Shown in pieces: positions 46,273 through 54,686 of a stretch of DNA of 64,000 nt. Position 1 is the stretch's first letter. The number at the start of each line of letters is the position of its first letter. Origin of the DNA: DATMRS01 sp035566015 (lineage in GTDB: Bacteria > Pseudomonadota > Alphaproteobacteria > Sphingomonadales > Sphingomonadaceae); NCBI GenBank assembly GCA_035566015.1, contig DATMRS010000020.1:310001-374000 (forward strand), given 5' to 3'. The notes under the pieces were generated by a model, which saw only the letters and a program-made list of their open reading frames with translations, was not told the origin of the DNA and searched no databases. The translations under genes were made by a program, and so were the position numbers.

Positions 46273-47814
46273 TTATTCGGTGATCGGCGGCGGCGCGCCC
46301 TTCCGCGCCGGACGGGCCGCGCTCATGAACAAAGCGAGCGGCGCGACGCACAAGGCGGCCCAGGCCATCAGCCAGAAATCGTCGAGATAGGCGATCATCA
46401 GCGCCTGACGGTTCAGCTCCGCATCGATCATCGCGACGATCTGCCCGGCGCGCAGGCCGATTTCCTCGATCATGCCCGATTCGAGGAAGGGCAGTGTGAC
46501 GGCGGTGACATGCGCCGACAGGTCCGAATGGCTGACCTGAAGGTTGCGGGCGATGAGCGCGGTGGTGATCGAGATGGCGATCGAGCCGCCGACGTTGCGG
46601 AACAGGCTGTAGAGCGCGGCTCCCTCCGTCACCTGATTGGGCGCCAGCGTGGCGAAGGCGAGCAGGTTCAGCGGCAGGATGACCAGCCCGAAGCCCATGC
46701 CCTGGATGAAGCCGCTGAGGACGACCGGCCAAGAGCCCATCTCCAGATTGAAGCCGGTCATCATGAACTGCGACGCGGCCGAGATCAGCAGGCCGCCGAA
46801 GATCAGGATGCGCGGGTCGATCTTCGCCACCAGCCGGCCGGCGAGCATCATCGAGATCATCATCGCCACGCCGCGCGGCATCATCATCATGCCGGCGTCG
46901 ACGACGCCATAACCCAGCAGCCGCTGGAGCATCGGCGCGATCAGCGCCGCGCCCGCCATCATGATCCCCGCCGAAACGCCGAGAAAGACATTGGCGAGCA
47001 TCAGGTTGCGATCGCGGAACAGCGCGAGCGGAATCAGCGGATGCTCGGCCGTGGCGCTGTGGACGATGAACATCCAGGTGGCGCCGATCGCGACGCCGAT
47101 CTCGATCAATATCTCGACCGAATCGAGCCAGTCGAGCTGGGTGCCGCGATCGAGCACCAGCTGGAAGGCCGCGAGCGCGAGCGCGAGGAGAAGGAAGCCG
47201 GTGACGTCGAACGGCCGCGCGCTGCGCGGGCCCGACCGGAGCAAGGCCCAGGCCCCGAACGAGGCGATCGCGCCGATCGGCACATTGATGAAGAACACCC
47301 AGCGCCAGGTGAGATTATCGGTGATATAGCCGCCCAGCACCGGCCCGAGAATGGGGCCGACCATCACCCCCATACCCCAGATCGTCATCGCCAGCGCACG
47401 CTGCGTGGGCGGATAGATATCGAGCATCACCGCCTGCGACAGCGGGCTGATGAACGCGCCGAATATACCCTGGGAGACGCGCGCCAGCACCATCGCGGTG
47501 AGCGAAGGCGCGAGGCCGCACGCCATTGAGCTGAGGGTGAAGCCGCTGATCGCCACCAGAAACAAGGTACGCCGGCCGAAGCGCCCCTCCAGCCAGCCGG
47601 TGACGGGCGTGGCGATCGCCGAGGCGACGATATAGGAGGTCAGCACCCATGCCACCGAATCCTGCGTCGCGCTGAGCGAAGCCTGCATGTGCGGCAGCGC
47701 GACATTGGCGATGGTGGTATCGAGCACCTGCATCAGGCTGGCCGACATGACGACGATCGTGATCGCGAGACGCAATCCGGGCGACATCGGGGCCTGATCG
47801 GTTGATGAAGTCAT
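46273..47814 (-). CDS. DHA2-family multidrug efflux transporter (EmrB type)
   Basis: 513 residues, major facilitator superfamily with 14 predicted helices. Motifs include LDTTIANVALP in helix 1, GWLEGRFGRRTLF in the first cytoplasmic loop and GPVLGGYITDNLTWRWVFFINVPIG in the motif C region. ATG 47814 starts MTSSTDQ; the upstream extension has no homology. The usual EmrA adaptor is not adjacent. It is divergent from the luciferase-like gene, with a 65-bp gap. Confidence 0.88.
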   Translation of the reverse strand: MTSSTDQAPMSPGLRLAITIVVMSASLMQVLDTTIANVALPHMQASLSATQDSVAWVLTSYIVASAIATPVTGWLEGRFGRRTLFLVAISGFTLSSMACGLAPSLTAMVLARVSQGIFGAFISPLSQAVMLDIYPPTQRALAMTIWGMGVMVGPILGPVLGGYITDNLTWRWVFFINVPIGAIASFGAWALLRSGPRSARPFDVTGFLLLALALAAFQLVLDRGTQLDWLDSVEILIEIGVAIGATWMFIVHSATAEHPLIPLALFRDRNLMLANVFLGVSAGIMMAGAALIAPMLQRLLGYGVVDAGMMMMPRGVAMMISMMLAGRLVAKIDPRILIFGGLLISAASQFMMTGFNLEMGSWPVVLSGFIQGMGFGLVILPLNLLAFATLAPNQVTEGAALYSLFRNVGGSIAISITTALIARNLQVSHSDLSAHVTAVTLPFLESGMIEEIGLRAGQIVAMIDAELNRQALMIAYLDDFWLMAWAALCVAPLALFMSAARPARKGAPPPITE

Positions 47815-47879
47815 CCCGCCGCGCCTAGTCTGCCGCGGGAAGGGTTTCAACCGCGAACGGAACGACTACATCAGTTGCC

Positions 47880-48905
47880 ATGCCGTCGCCCTATCGCCTC
47901 TCCGTCCTCGATCAATCGCCGATCGCCGAGGGATCAACCGCGGCGCAGGCGCTCGCCAACACGATCGACCTTGCGCGCGCCGCCGACCGGCTGGGTTATC
48001 ATCGCTATTGGCTGGCCGAGCATCATGCCTCGCCCGCGCTCGCCGGGGCCGCGCCCGAAGCGTTGGTCGGCCCGGTGGCGCTCGCCACCAGCCGCATCCG
48101 CGTCGGATCGGGCGGCATCATGCTGCCGCATTATTCACCCTTCAAGGTCGCCGAGACATTCGCGATGCTCTCCGCGCTCGCACCGGGCCGGATCGACCTG
48201 GGCCTCGGCCGCGCGCCGGGCACGGACGGGCGCACCGCCTTCGCGCTCCAGCGGGACCGTTCGCGGCGGATGGCGGTGGACGATTTCATCCAGAATCTCG
48301 CCGAGCTGCTTGCCTATTTCGGCGACGGGCTGCCCGCCGAACACCCCTTCGCCCCGCTCACCGCGACGCTGCCGAACGGGCGCGAGGGATCACCCGATAT
48401 CTGGCTGCTCGGCTCGTCAATGGATTCGGCGTTGTGGGCGGCCGAGGCCGGTCTGCCTTATTGCTTTGCCGACTTCATCAATTCGGACGGGGCGGAGATG
48501 GCCGAGCAATATCGCCGGCGCTTCCAGCCGTCCGCGCGGCTCGCCGAGCCTTATGTGATGGCCGCCGTCTGGACGATCGCCGCGCGCGAGACGGCGGAGG
48601 CGCACCGGCTGGCCGCGCCCGCGCAGATGATGTTCGCGCACCTGATACGCGGAGCGCTGATCGCGGTGCCGCAGGTGGATACCGCACTGGCATGGCTGGA
48701 GGAGAATCCCGCCTCGACACGCCGCCGCCGATCGGTGCTCGGCACGCCTGCGGAGGTGCATGTCGCGCTCGACGCCGTCGCCGAGGAATATGGCGCGCAG
48801 GAGATGATGCTGGTCAACATCCTGCCCGATCATGCTGCCCGCGTCGCAAGCTATGAACTCGTCGCCGCCGAATATGGGCTGGCGGAGCGGCGGGCGGCTG
48901 CGTAG
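47880..48905 (+). CDS. Luciferase-like (LLM class) flavin-dependent oxidoreductase
   Basis: 341 residues. TIM-barrel FMN or F420-like monooxygenase of the group-1 type, seen by LSVLDQSPIAEGSTAAQAL, RYWLAEHH and RIDLGLGRAPGTDGRT. The substrate is unknown. The gene is followed 31 bp later by a cyclophilin gene. Confidence 0.87.
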   Translation: MPSPYRLSVLDQSPIAEGSTAAQALANTIDLARAADRLGYHRYWLAEHHASPALAGAAPEALVGPVALATSRIRVGSGGIMLPHYSPFKVAETFAMLSALAPGRIDLGLGRAPGTDGRTAFALQRDRSRRMAVDDFIQNLAELLAYFGDGLPAEHPFAPLTATLPNGREGSPDIWLLGSSMDSALWAAEAGLPYCFADFINSDGAEMAEQYRRRFQPSARLAEPYVMAAVWTIAARETAEAHRLAAPAQMMFAHLIRGALIAVPQVDTALAWLEENPASTRRRRSVLGTPAEVHVALDAVAEEYGAQEMMLVNILPDHAARVASYELVAAEYGLAERRAAA

Positions 48906-48936
48906 AGCCGAGCCCACATCACAGGAGATTCACATC

Positions 48937-49407
48937 ATGGCCGACGATCCCGAGAACACGCTCATCCTCAGCCTCGACAGCGGCGGCGACGTGCATATCC
49001 GGCTGCGCCCCGATCTCGCGCCCGGTCATGTCGAACGGATCAAGGAACTGACGCGCGAAGGCTTTTACGACGGCGTCGTCTTCCACCGCGTGATCGACGG
49101 CTTCATGGCACAGGGCGGCGACCCCACCGGCACCGGCATGGGCGGATCGCAAAAGCCCGACCTCAAGGCCGAGTTCAGCCGCGAACCGCATGTGCGCGGC
49201 GTCGCATCGATGGCGCGGGCGCAGAACCCGAACAGCGCCAACAGCCAGTTCTTCATCTGCTTCGACGATGCCCGCTTCCTCGACGGCCAATATACCGTGT
49301 GGGGTGAGGTGACGTCGGGCATGGACTATGTCGACGCGCTGCCCAAGGGCGAGCCGCCGAGCACCCCCGGCAAGATCACGAAGGCGACGATCGCCGCCGA
49401 CGCCTGA
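48937..49407 (+). CDS. Peptidyl-prolyl cis-trans isomerase, cyclophilin type
   Basis: 156 residues, no signal peptide, so probably cytoplasmic. Catalytic and signature motifs are FHRVIDGFMAQGGDPTGTGMGGS (positions about 48-70), MARAQNPNSANSQFFI and FLDGQYTVWGEV. ATG 48937 has CAGGAG upstream. It accelerates proline isomerisation during folding. Confidence 0.92.
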   Translation: MADDPENTLILSLDSGGDVHIRLRPDLAPGHVERIKELTREGFYDGVVFHRVIDGFMAQGGDPTGTGMGGSQKPDLKAEFSREPHVRGVASMARAQNPNSANSQFFICFDDARFLDGQYTVWGEVTSGMDYVDALPKGEPPSTPGKITKATIAADA

Positions 49408-49424
49408 ACGGCCCGCCGCTCCGC

Positions 49425-50309
49425 CTATTCGGGACCGAGCGTTTCGAACAGCCAGTCGTGGAACAGCCGCACCGGGCGGCGCGACAGGGCGGAGCGGCGG
49501 CAGGCGAACCAGTAGCTGTACTGGCTGTCGACATCGATATCGAACAATTGCACCAGCCGGCTGTCATGCGAATGGCGGAAATGGCTGTCGAGCATGAAGG
49601 CGACGCCCAACCCCTGCGCGGCGGCGTCGAGGATGAGCTGGCCCGAATCGAAATGATCGACGGCGGCCGGCTCGAGATCGGGCAGGCCCGCCGCTTCACG
49701 CCACAATTCGAACGCCTCGGGCATCTCGCGGTGGAGGAAGATCGTCATGCGCCGAAGATCGCCCGGCGCCTGAAGCGCGTTCGGCCCCTCGGCAAGGCGG
49801 CGGGCGCCGATCGCATAGATCTTGTTATGGTCGAGCCGGCGCGCATAGAGGCCCGGCTCGATCGACGAGGCCAGCACGATCGCCGCGTCGATCCCCTCGC
49901 CAAGGCGGGCAAGGCCATGCGCCGCGGTATCGATGTCGATATGCAGTTCGGGATGCGCGGCGCGCAGTTCGGGCAGGCGCTCCATCAATCGCTGCGACGC
50001 AAAAAGCGGCAGGACGGCAAGGCGCAATCTGAGCACCTCGGCCTCGCCGGTCGTCGCGTCGATCGCATCGGCCAGCGTATCGAGCGCGGGCGAGACACGC
50101 GCCAGCAATTGCTCGCCATCGCCATTGAGCAGCAGCGCCTGGTGGCGGCGTTCGAACAAGGGACGGCCGACAAAACGCTCCAGCGTCTGCACGCGGCGGC
50201 TGAGCGCGGGCGAGGAGAGAGCCAGCTCGTCTGCGGCGGCCTTGACCGATCCCAGCCGAGCCACCTGAACGAAAGCTTCAATCGCGGTCAACGGTGGCAA
50301 GCGGCGCAC
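49425..50309 (-). CDS. LysR-family transcriptional regulator, GcvA-like
   Basis: 294 residues. The N-terminal helix-turn-helix (LPPLTAIEAFVQVARLGSVKAAADELALSSPALSRRVQTLE) is followed by a periplasmic-binding-like effector domain. It starts at GTG 50309. A perfect palindrome TGTGCA-G-TGCACA lies 28 bp upstream and is the likely self-control site. The target genes are not evident. Confidence 0.87.
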   Translation of the reverse strand: MRRLPPLTAIEAFVQVARLGSVKAAADELALSSPALSRRVQTLERFVGRPLFERRHQALLLNGDGEQLLARVSPALDTLADAIDATTGEAEVLRLRLAVLPLFASQRLMERLPELRAAHPELHIDIDTAAHGLARLGEGIDAAIVLASSIEPGLYARRLDHNKIYAIGARRLAEGPNALQAPGDLRRMTIFLHREMPEAFELWREAAGLPDLEPAAVDHFDSGQLILDAAAQGLGVAFMLDSHFRHSHDSRLVQLFDIDVDSQYSYWFACRRSALSRRPVRLFHDWLFETLGPE

Positions 50310-50337
50310 GGCGTTGTCCTCCCTTTGGGCGTGCTAT

Positions 50338-50350
50338 TGTGCAGTGCACA
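50338..50350. promoter_or_regulatory. Palindrome upstream of the LysR gene
   Basis: TGTGCA-G-TGCACA is a perfect 13-nt inverted repeat 28 bp upstream of the LysR start. It fits the T-N11-A layout of LysR sites, so autoregulation is likely. Confidence 0.5.
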
Positions 50351-50459
50351 CATGGTTGTCATCTGCGCAAACTGCAAGCGAACACCAAAGCCTATCCTGC
50401 CTTACGAGTGCAGAAATTGCAACTGTATCCGCTCTTTTCGCATTTGCACAATAATCGGC

Positions 50460-50540
50460 GCGGCGGCAAAGAGGACGGGCCTTTCAGGCATCCTCTCCTA
50501 AACTTTCAGGCCGGCCTCTTCGGGGGTCGGCCTTTTTTTA
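50460..50540 (+). ncRNA. Candidate small RNA
   Basis: Two stem-loops in series with no protein frame: GAGGA-cgg-GCCT-ttc-AGGC-a-TCCTC (50471-50495), an 11-nt AU-containing linker, then an intrinsic terminator with a UUCG loop (50507-50540). The motif CTTTCAGGC occurs twice (50481-50489 and 50503-50511). The 5' end is unknown; AATAAT at 50450-50455 could be a -10 box but no good -35 box is seen. No plus-strand gene precedes it, so the terminator must end a non-coding transcript. I do not recognise the RNA family. Confidence 0.5.
50507..50540 (+). terminator. Strong intrinsic terminator with UUCG tetraloop
   Basis: GGCCGGCCTC-TTCG-GGGGTCGGCC forms a stem of about ten pairs (two of them G-U) followed by a run of seven Ts (50533-50539). 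It is the best intrinsic terminator in the window, and belongs to the candidate small RNA. Confidence 0.85.
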
Positions 50541-50613
50541 TTCTCGGGCCGGATCGATTCCGCGCGCAAACGCCTTATCTTGTTTCGTCGTCGCAAGCGC
50601 ACGGGGAGCAATC

Positions 50614-52920
50614 ATGGCGGACGAGGAAAAAGACGAACAGAATGGCCGGCGTCTGCAGGTCGCCAATGCGCGGCCGGGCGATTCCGGGCGCGGCCTCGCC
50701 CGCCTGTCGCGCGCGACGATGAACGCGCTGGGCCTTGCCGAAGGCGACGTGGTGGAAATCGTCGGCAAACGGGCGACGCCCGCGCGGGCGGTGCTGCCCT
50801 ATGCCGAGGACGAAGGGCTGGAGATCCTGAGGCTCGACGGCTTGCAGCGCGCGAATGCCGGGATCGGCTCGGGCGATTTCGTCGAGATACGCAAGGTGGA
50901 ATCGAAACCCGCGCAACGGGTGGTCTTCGCGCCCGCGCAGGAAAATCTGCGCCTGCAAGGGTCGGGCGAGGCGCTGAAGCGCAGCTTCGGCATGAAGCCG
51001 ATCACCGCCGGCGACATCGTCGCGACGGCGGGCCAGCAGCGTATCGACCAGACGAACATGCCGCCGCAGCTTCGCCAGATGCTGAACGCGCCCGCCTTCG
51101 CCTTGCAGGAGGTGCGGCTGATCGTCGTCTCCACGACGCCCAAGGGCATCGTCCATATCGATCAGGACACCGAGGTGGAGTTGCGCCCCGAATATACGCA
51201 GGCGCAGGAAGCGCGGCGCGCCGACGTCACCTATGACGATATCGGCGGGCTGGGATCGACGATCGACCAGGTGCGCGAGATGGTGGAGCTGCCGCTGCGC
51301 TATCCCGAGCTGTTCCAGCGCCTGGGCGTCGATCCGCCCAAGGGTGTGCTGCTCCACGGCCCGCCCGGCACCGGCAAGACGCGCCTCGCCCGCGCCGTCG
51401 CCAACGAAAGCGACGCCAGTTTCTTCCTCATCAACGGGCCGGAAATCATGGGATCGGCCTATGGCGAGAGCGAAAAGAGGCTGCGCGAGGTGTTCGAGGA
51501 GGCCGCCAAGGCAGCCCCATCAATCATCTTCATCGACGAGATCGATTCGATCGCGCCCAAGCGCGGGCAGGTGACGGGCGAGGCGGAAAAACGCCTCGTC
51601 GCGCAACTGCTCACGCTGATGGATGGGCTCGAATCGCGGCAGAATACCGTCGTCATCGCCGCGACCAACCGGCCCGAGGCAGTGGACGAGGCGCTGCGCC
51701 GTCCCGGCCGCTTCGACCGCGAGATCGTTATCGGCGTGCCCGACGAGCGCGGCCGGCGCGAGATACTCGGCATCCACACGCGCGGCATGCCGCTGGGCGA
51801 TCAGGTCGATCTCGATGGCCTGGCGCGGCAGACCTACGGCTTCGTCGGCGCCGATGTCGCAGCCCTGGCCCGCGAAGCGGCGATCGAGGCGGTGCGGCGC
51901 ATCATGCCGAAGCTGGACCTCGATTCACGCACCATTCCCCCCGAAGTGCTCGATTCGCTGGCGGTGACGCGCGAGGATTTTCAGGAGGCGATCAAGCGGG
52001 TCCAGCCCTCGGCGATGCGCGAGGTGATGGTGCAGGCGCCCACCACGCGGTGGGAGGATGTCGGCGGGCTCGACGAGGCGCGCGAGCGGCTGCGCGAAGG
52101 GGTCGAGCTGCCGCTCAAGAATCCCGACGCCTTCCGCAGGCTGGGCATCCGGCCGGCCAAGGGCTTCCTGCTTTACGGCCCGCCGGGCACGGGCAAGACC
52201 TTGCTCGCCAAGGCGGTCGCGCGCGAGGCGGAGGCGAATTTCATCGCCACCAAATCGTCCGACCTGCTGTCCAAATGGTATGGCGAGAGCGAACAGCAGA
52301 TCGCCCGCCTGTTCGCCCGCGCGCGGCAGGTGGCGCCGACGGTGATCTTCCTCGACGAACTCGATTCGCTGGTCCCGGCGCGAGGCGGCGGGCTGGGCGA
52401 GCCGCAGGTGACGGAGCGGGTGGTGAACACCATCCTCGCCGAGATGGACGGGCTTGAGGAGTTGCAATCGGTGGTCGTGATCGGCGCGACCAACCGGCCG
52501 AACCTGGTCGATCCGGCGCTGCTGCGCCCCGGCCGCTTCGACGAGCTGCTCTACGTGCCCGTGCCCGACCGCGATGGACGACGGCGCATCCTGTCCATCC
52601 ATGTCGGCAAGATGCCGGTCGCGAGCGATGTCGATCTGGACGATCTGGCGGCGCGCACCGAACGGTTCACCGGCGCCGATCTCGAGGATCTCGTCCGCCG
52701 CGCGGGGCTGTTCGCGCTACGCGAATCGCTCGACGCGCAGCAGGTGACGGCGGCGCATTTCGCCAAGGCGCTGGAAGAGACGCGCGCCAGCGTCACCCCC
52801 GAGATCGAGCGCGAATATGAGCAGATGGCCGCGCGGTTGAAGCAGGATTCGCTGGCGCTGGAGCCGATCGGCTTCATCGCGCCAGGCATGCTGAAGCCGA
52901 GGGAAAAGAAAGGCGGCTGA
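50614..52920 (+). CDS. CDC48-type AAA ATPase with two ATPase rings
   Basis: 768 residues. An N-terminal double-psi barrel and second N domain (about 10-185) precede two AAA modules. Walker A GPPGTGKT occurs near residues 248 and 521, Walker B IIFIDEID near 304 and VIFLDELD near 577. Both modules have arginine-finger regions (RRPGRFDRE, LRPGRFDEL). Relatives of eukaryotic p97 and archaeal VAT unfold proteins. It lacks a C-terminal protease-docking tail of the HbYX type as far as I can see. ATG 50614 has GGGGAG upstream. Confidence 0.92.
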   Translation: MADEEKDEQNGRRLQVANARPGDSGRGLARLSRATMNALGLAEGDVVEIVGKRATPARAVLPYAEDEGLEILRLDGLQRANAGIGSGDFVEIRKVESKPAQRVVFAPAQENLRLQGSGEALKRSFGMKPITAGDIVATAGQQRIDQTNMPPQLRQMLNAPAFALQEVRLIVVSTTPKGIVHIDQDTEVELRPEYTQAQEARRADVTYDDIGGLGSTIDQVREMVELPLRYPELFQRLGVDPPKGVLLHGPPGTGKTRLARAVANESDASFFLINGPEIMGSAYGESEKRLREVFEEAAKAAPSIIFIDEIDSIAPKRGQVTGEAEKRLVAQLLTLMDGLESRQNTVVIAATNRPEAVDEALRRPGRFDREIVIGVPDERGRREILGIHTRGMPLGDQVDLDGLARQTYGFVGADVAALAREAAIEAVRRIMPKLDLDSRTIPPEVLDSLAVTREDFQEAIKRVQPSAMREVMVQAPTTRWEDVGGLDEARERLREGVELPLKNPDAFRRLGIRPAKGFLLYGPPGTGKTLLAKAVAREAEANFIATKSSDLLSKWYGESEQQIARLFARARQVAPTVIFLDELDSLVPARGGGLGEPQVTERVVNTILAEMDGLEELQSVVVIGATNRPNLVDPALLRPGRFDELLYVPVPDRDGRRRILSIHVGKMPVASDVDLDDLAARTERFTGADLEDLVRRAGLFALRESLDAQQVTAAHFAKALEETRASVTPEIEREYEQMAARLKQDSLALEPIGFIAPGMLKPREKKGG

Positions 52921-52932
52921 CCCGATCCCGAC

Positions 52933-52969
52933 GCACCCGCCACCCCGGCCTTGCCGAGGTGACGGGTGC
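52933..52969. terminator. Bidirectional hairpin between CDC48 and aldehyde dehydrogenase genes
   Basis: GCACCCGCCACC (52933-52944) pairs with GGTGACGGGTGC (52958-52969) with one mismatch. The loop itself can form CGGC-CTT-GCCG. Short T-tracts (TTTCG) follow on the plus strand. It lies exactly between the two convergent stops, so it probably ends both transcripts. Confidence 0.65.
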
Positions 52970-52980
52970 TTTCGTCCCGT

Positions 52981-54480
52981 TTACAGCGCGACCGTCACGG
53001 CCTTCAGCTCGGTGTAGGTTTCGATGCCGACACGGCCATTCTCGCGGCCCCAGCCCGACGCCTTGTAGCCGCCGAGCGGCAGCGCCGGATCGACGCCGCC
53101 CGCACCGTTGATCCGCACCGTGCCCGATTTCAGCCGCCGCGCGAGGCGGTGCGCGTTGGAAATGTCGCGCGTGTAGATCGAGGCGGAAAGACCGAAATCG
53201 GTGTCGTTGCCCTTGGCGGCGAGCGCGGCGATATCGTCATCGTCACCGAAGCGCATCGCGCAGAGCACCGGGCCGAAAATCTCCTCGCGCACCACGCGCA
53301 TGTCGGGCCTGGTATCGACGAGGACGGTGGGCTGGACGAAATAGCCTTCCTCGCCGATCCGCTCGCCGCCCACCAACAGGCTTGCGCCTTCCTCCTGGCC
53401 GGTCCGGATATAGCCGGTAACGCGATCGAGCTGCGCCGCGCTGACGATCGGGCCGATCTGCGTTTCGGCGGACAGGCTCTGCCCCACCTTCAGCGCCCTC
53501 GCCATCCCCGTGACGCCTTCGAGCACCTGATCGGCCACCGCCTCATGGACGAAGAGCCGCGAGCCGGCCGCGCAGACCTGCCCCGCGTTGAAGAAGATGC
53601 CCATGGCCGCCGCCGGGATCGCCTTGGCGAGATCGGCATCGGCGAAGATGTAGGTGGGCGACTTGCCGCCCAGTTCGAGCGTGACGCGCTTGAAATTGAC
53701 CTTGGCGGCATCGACAATCGCACGGCCGGTGACGGTGGAGCCGGTAAAGGCGATCTTGTCAACGTCAGGATGCGCGGCGAGCGCGGCGCCGGCGGTACGG
53801 CCGAAGCCGGTGACGATATTGACGACGCCCTCGGGGAAGCCCGCCTCCAATATCAGCTCGCCCAGCTTCACCGCCGAAAGCGGCGTCTGCTCGGCGGGCT
53901 TCAGGATCACGGTGCAGCCGGCCGCCAGCGCGGGCGCGATCTTGGCGACCGCCATCACCAGCGGGAAGTTCCACGGCACGATCTGCGCGCAGACGCCCAC
54001 CGGCTCGCGCAGCGTATAGGCCAGCCATTCGCCCGGCGCCGAAATCTCCGCCGTTTCGCCGGTAATCTTGGTCGCCCAGCCGGCATTGTAGCGCAACTGG
54101 CCCACCGCGCCGCCGACATCGATCATCCGGCTGAACGAGATCGGACGGCCGACATCGAGCGTCTCGATCAGCGCCAGTTCGTCACCATGCGCCTCGATCA
54201 GATCGGCGAGACGGTTGAGAAGGCGCGCCCGCTCGTCAGGCTTGCTCGTCGACCAGGGCCCTTCGAAGGCGCGCCGCGCGGCGGCGACGGCGAGATCGAC
54301 ATCGGCCTTGTCGCCCGCCGCCACCCGGCCGATCGCCCTGCCCGTCGAGGGATCGATCGTCTCGAACGTCTCGCCCGAGGCCGCATCGCGCCACGCGCCG
54401 CCGATCAGAAGCTGGCCCGGCCGCGCCGCCAGACGCGCGCGCAGCGATTCGAGCACCGAAGGATTGAAGGGAGCATTCAT
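52981..54480 (-). CDS. NAD(P)-dependent aldehyde dehydrogenase
   Basis: 499 residues. It oxidises an aldehyde to the acid. Visible are the cofactor motif GFTGSTVTG, catalytic glutamate in LELGGKSP and catalytic cysteine in NAGQVCAAGSRLFV. PWNFPLVMAVAKIAPALAAG is in the N-terminal half. The length and motifs fit betaine/phenylacetaldehyde dehydrogenase-like enzymes, but the substrate cannot be fixed. It is divergent from zwf. Confidence 0.9.
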   Translation of the reverse strand: MNAPFNPSVLESLRARLAARPGQLLIGGAWRDAASGETFETIDPSTGRAIGRVAAGDKADVDLAVAAARRAFEGPWSTSKPDERARLLNRLADLIEAHGDELALIETLDVGRPISFSRMIDVGGAVGQLRYNAGWATKITGETAEISAPGEWLAYTLREPVGVCAQIVPWNFPLVMAVAKIAPALAAGCTVILKPAEQTPLSAVKLGELILEAGFPEGVVNIVTGFGRTAGAALAAHPDVDKIAFTGSTVTGRAIVDAAKVNFKRVTLELGGKSPTYIFADADLAKAIPAAAMGIFFNAGQVCAAGSRLFVHEAVADQVLEGVTGMARALKVGQSLSAETQIGPIVSAAQLDRVTGYIRTGQEEGASLLVGGERIGEEGYFVQPTVLVDTRPDMRVVREEIFGPVLCAMRFGDDDDIAALAAKGNDTDFGLSASIYTRDISNAHRLARRLKSGTVRINGAGGVDPALPLGGYKASGWGRENGRVGIETYTELKAVTVAL

Positions 54481-54686
54481 CGTTCGACCGTCCTTCTCCG
54501 CGATGGCGCGGGATTATTGATTCGTCACCGAACCGTCTAGCATGCCTGCCGGCGAAGCGCCATCGCTTCCGCGCGGAAAGGGGCGGTGGCGCGCCGTTCC
54601 AGCCGTCCGCCCGGAACGACTTTGGTTTGACCTGCCCCGCCGAACCGCGCAAGGAATCGTGCGGACGCCAAGGGAAAGAATGAGCG

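Larger units (their letters stand above)
50310..50613. other. Gene-free region between the LysR and CDC48 genes
   Basis: A 304-bp stretch that is AT-richer than its surroundings. It holds the LysR-side palindrome (50338-50350), a candidate small-RNA gene (about 50460-50540) with two hairpins and an intrinsic terminator, and the promoter/leader of the AAA ATPase gene. No reading frame in it looks real. Confidence 0.6.

Noticed and set aside
54481..54686. An EcfG promoter in the aldehyde dehydrogenase/zwf gap
   Set aside because: GGAAC occurs twice but neither copy has CGTT at the right distance.
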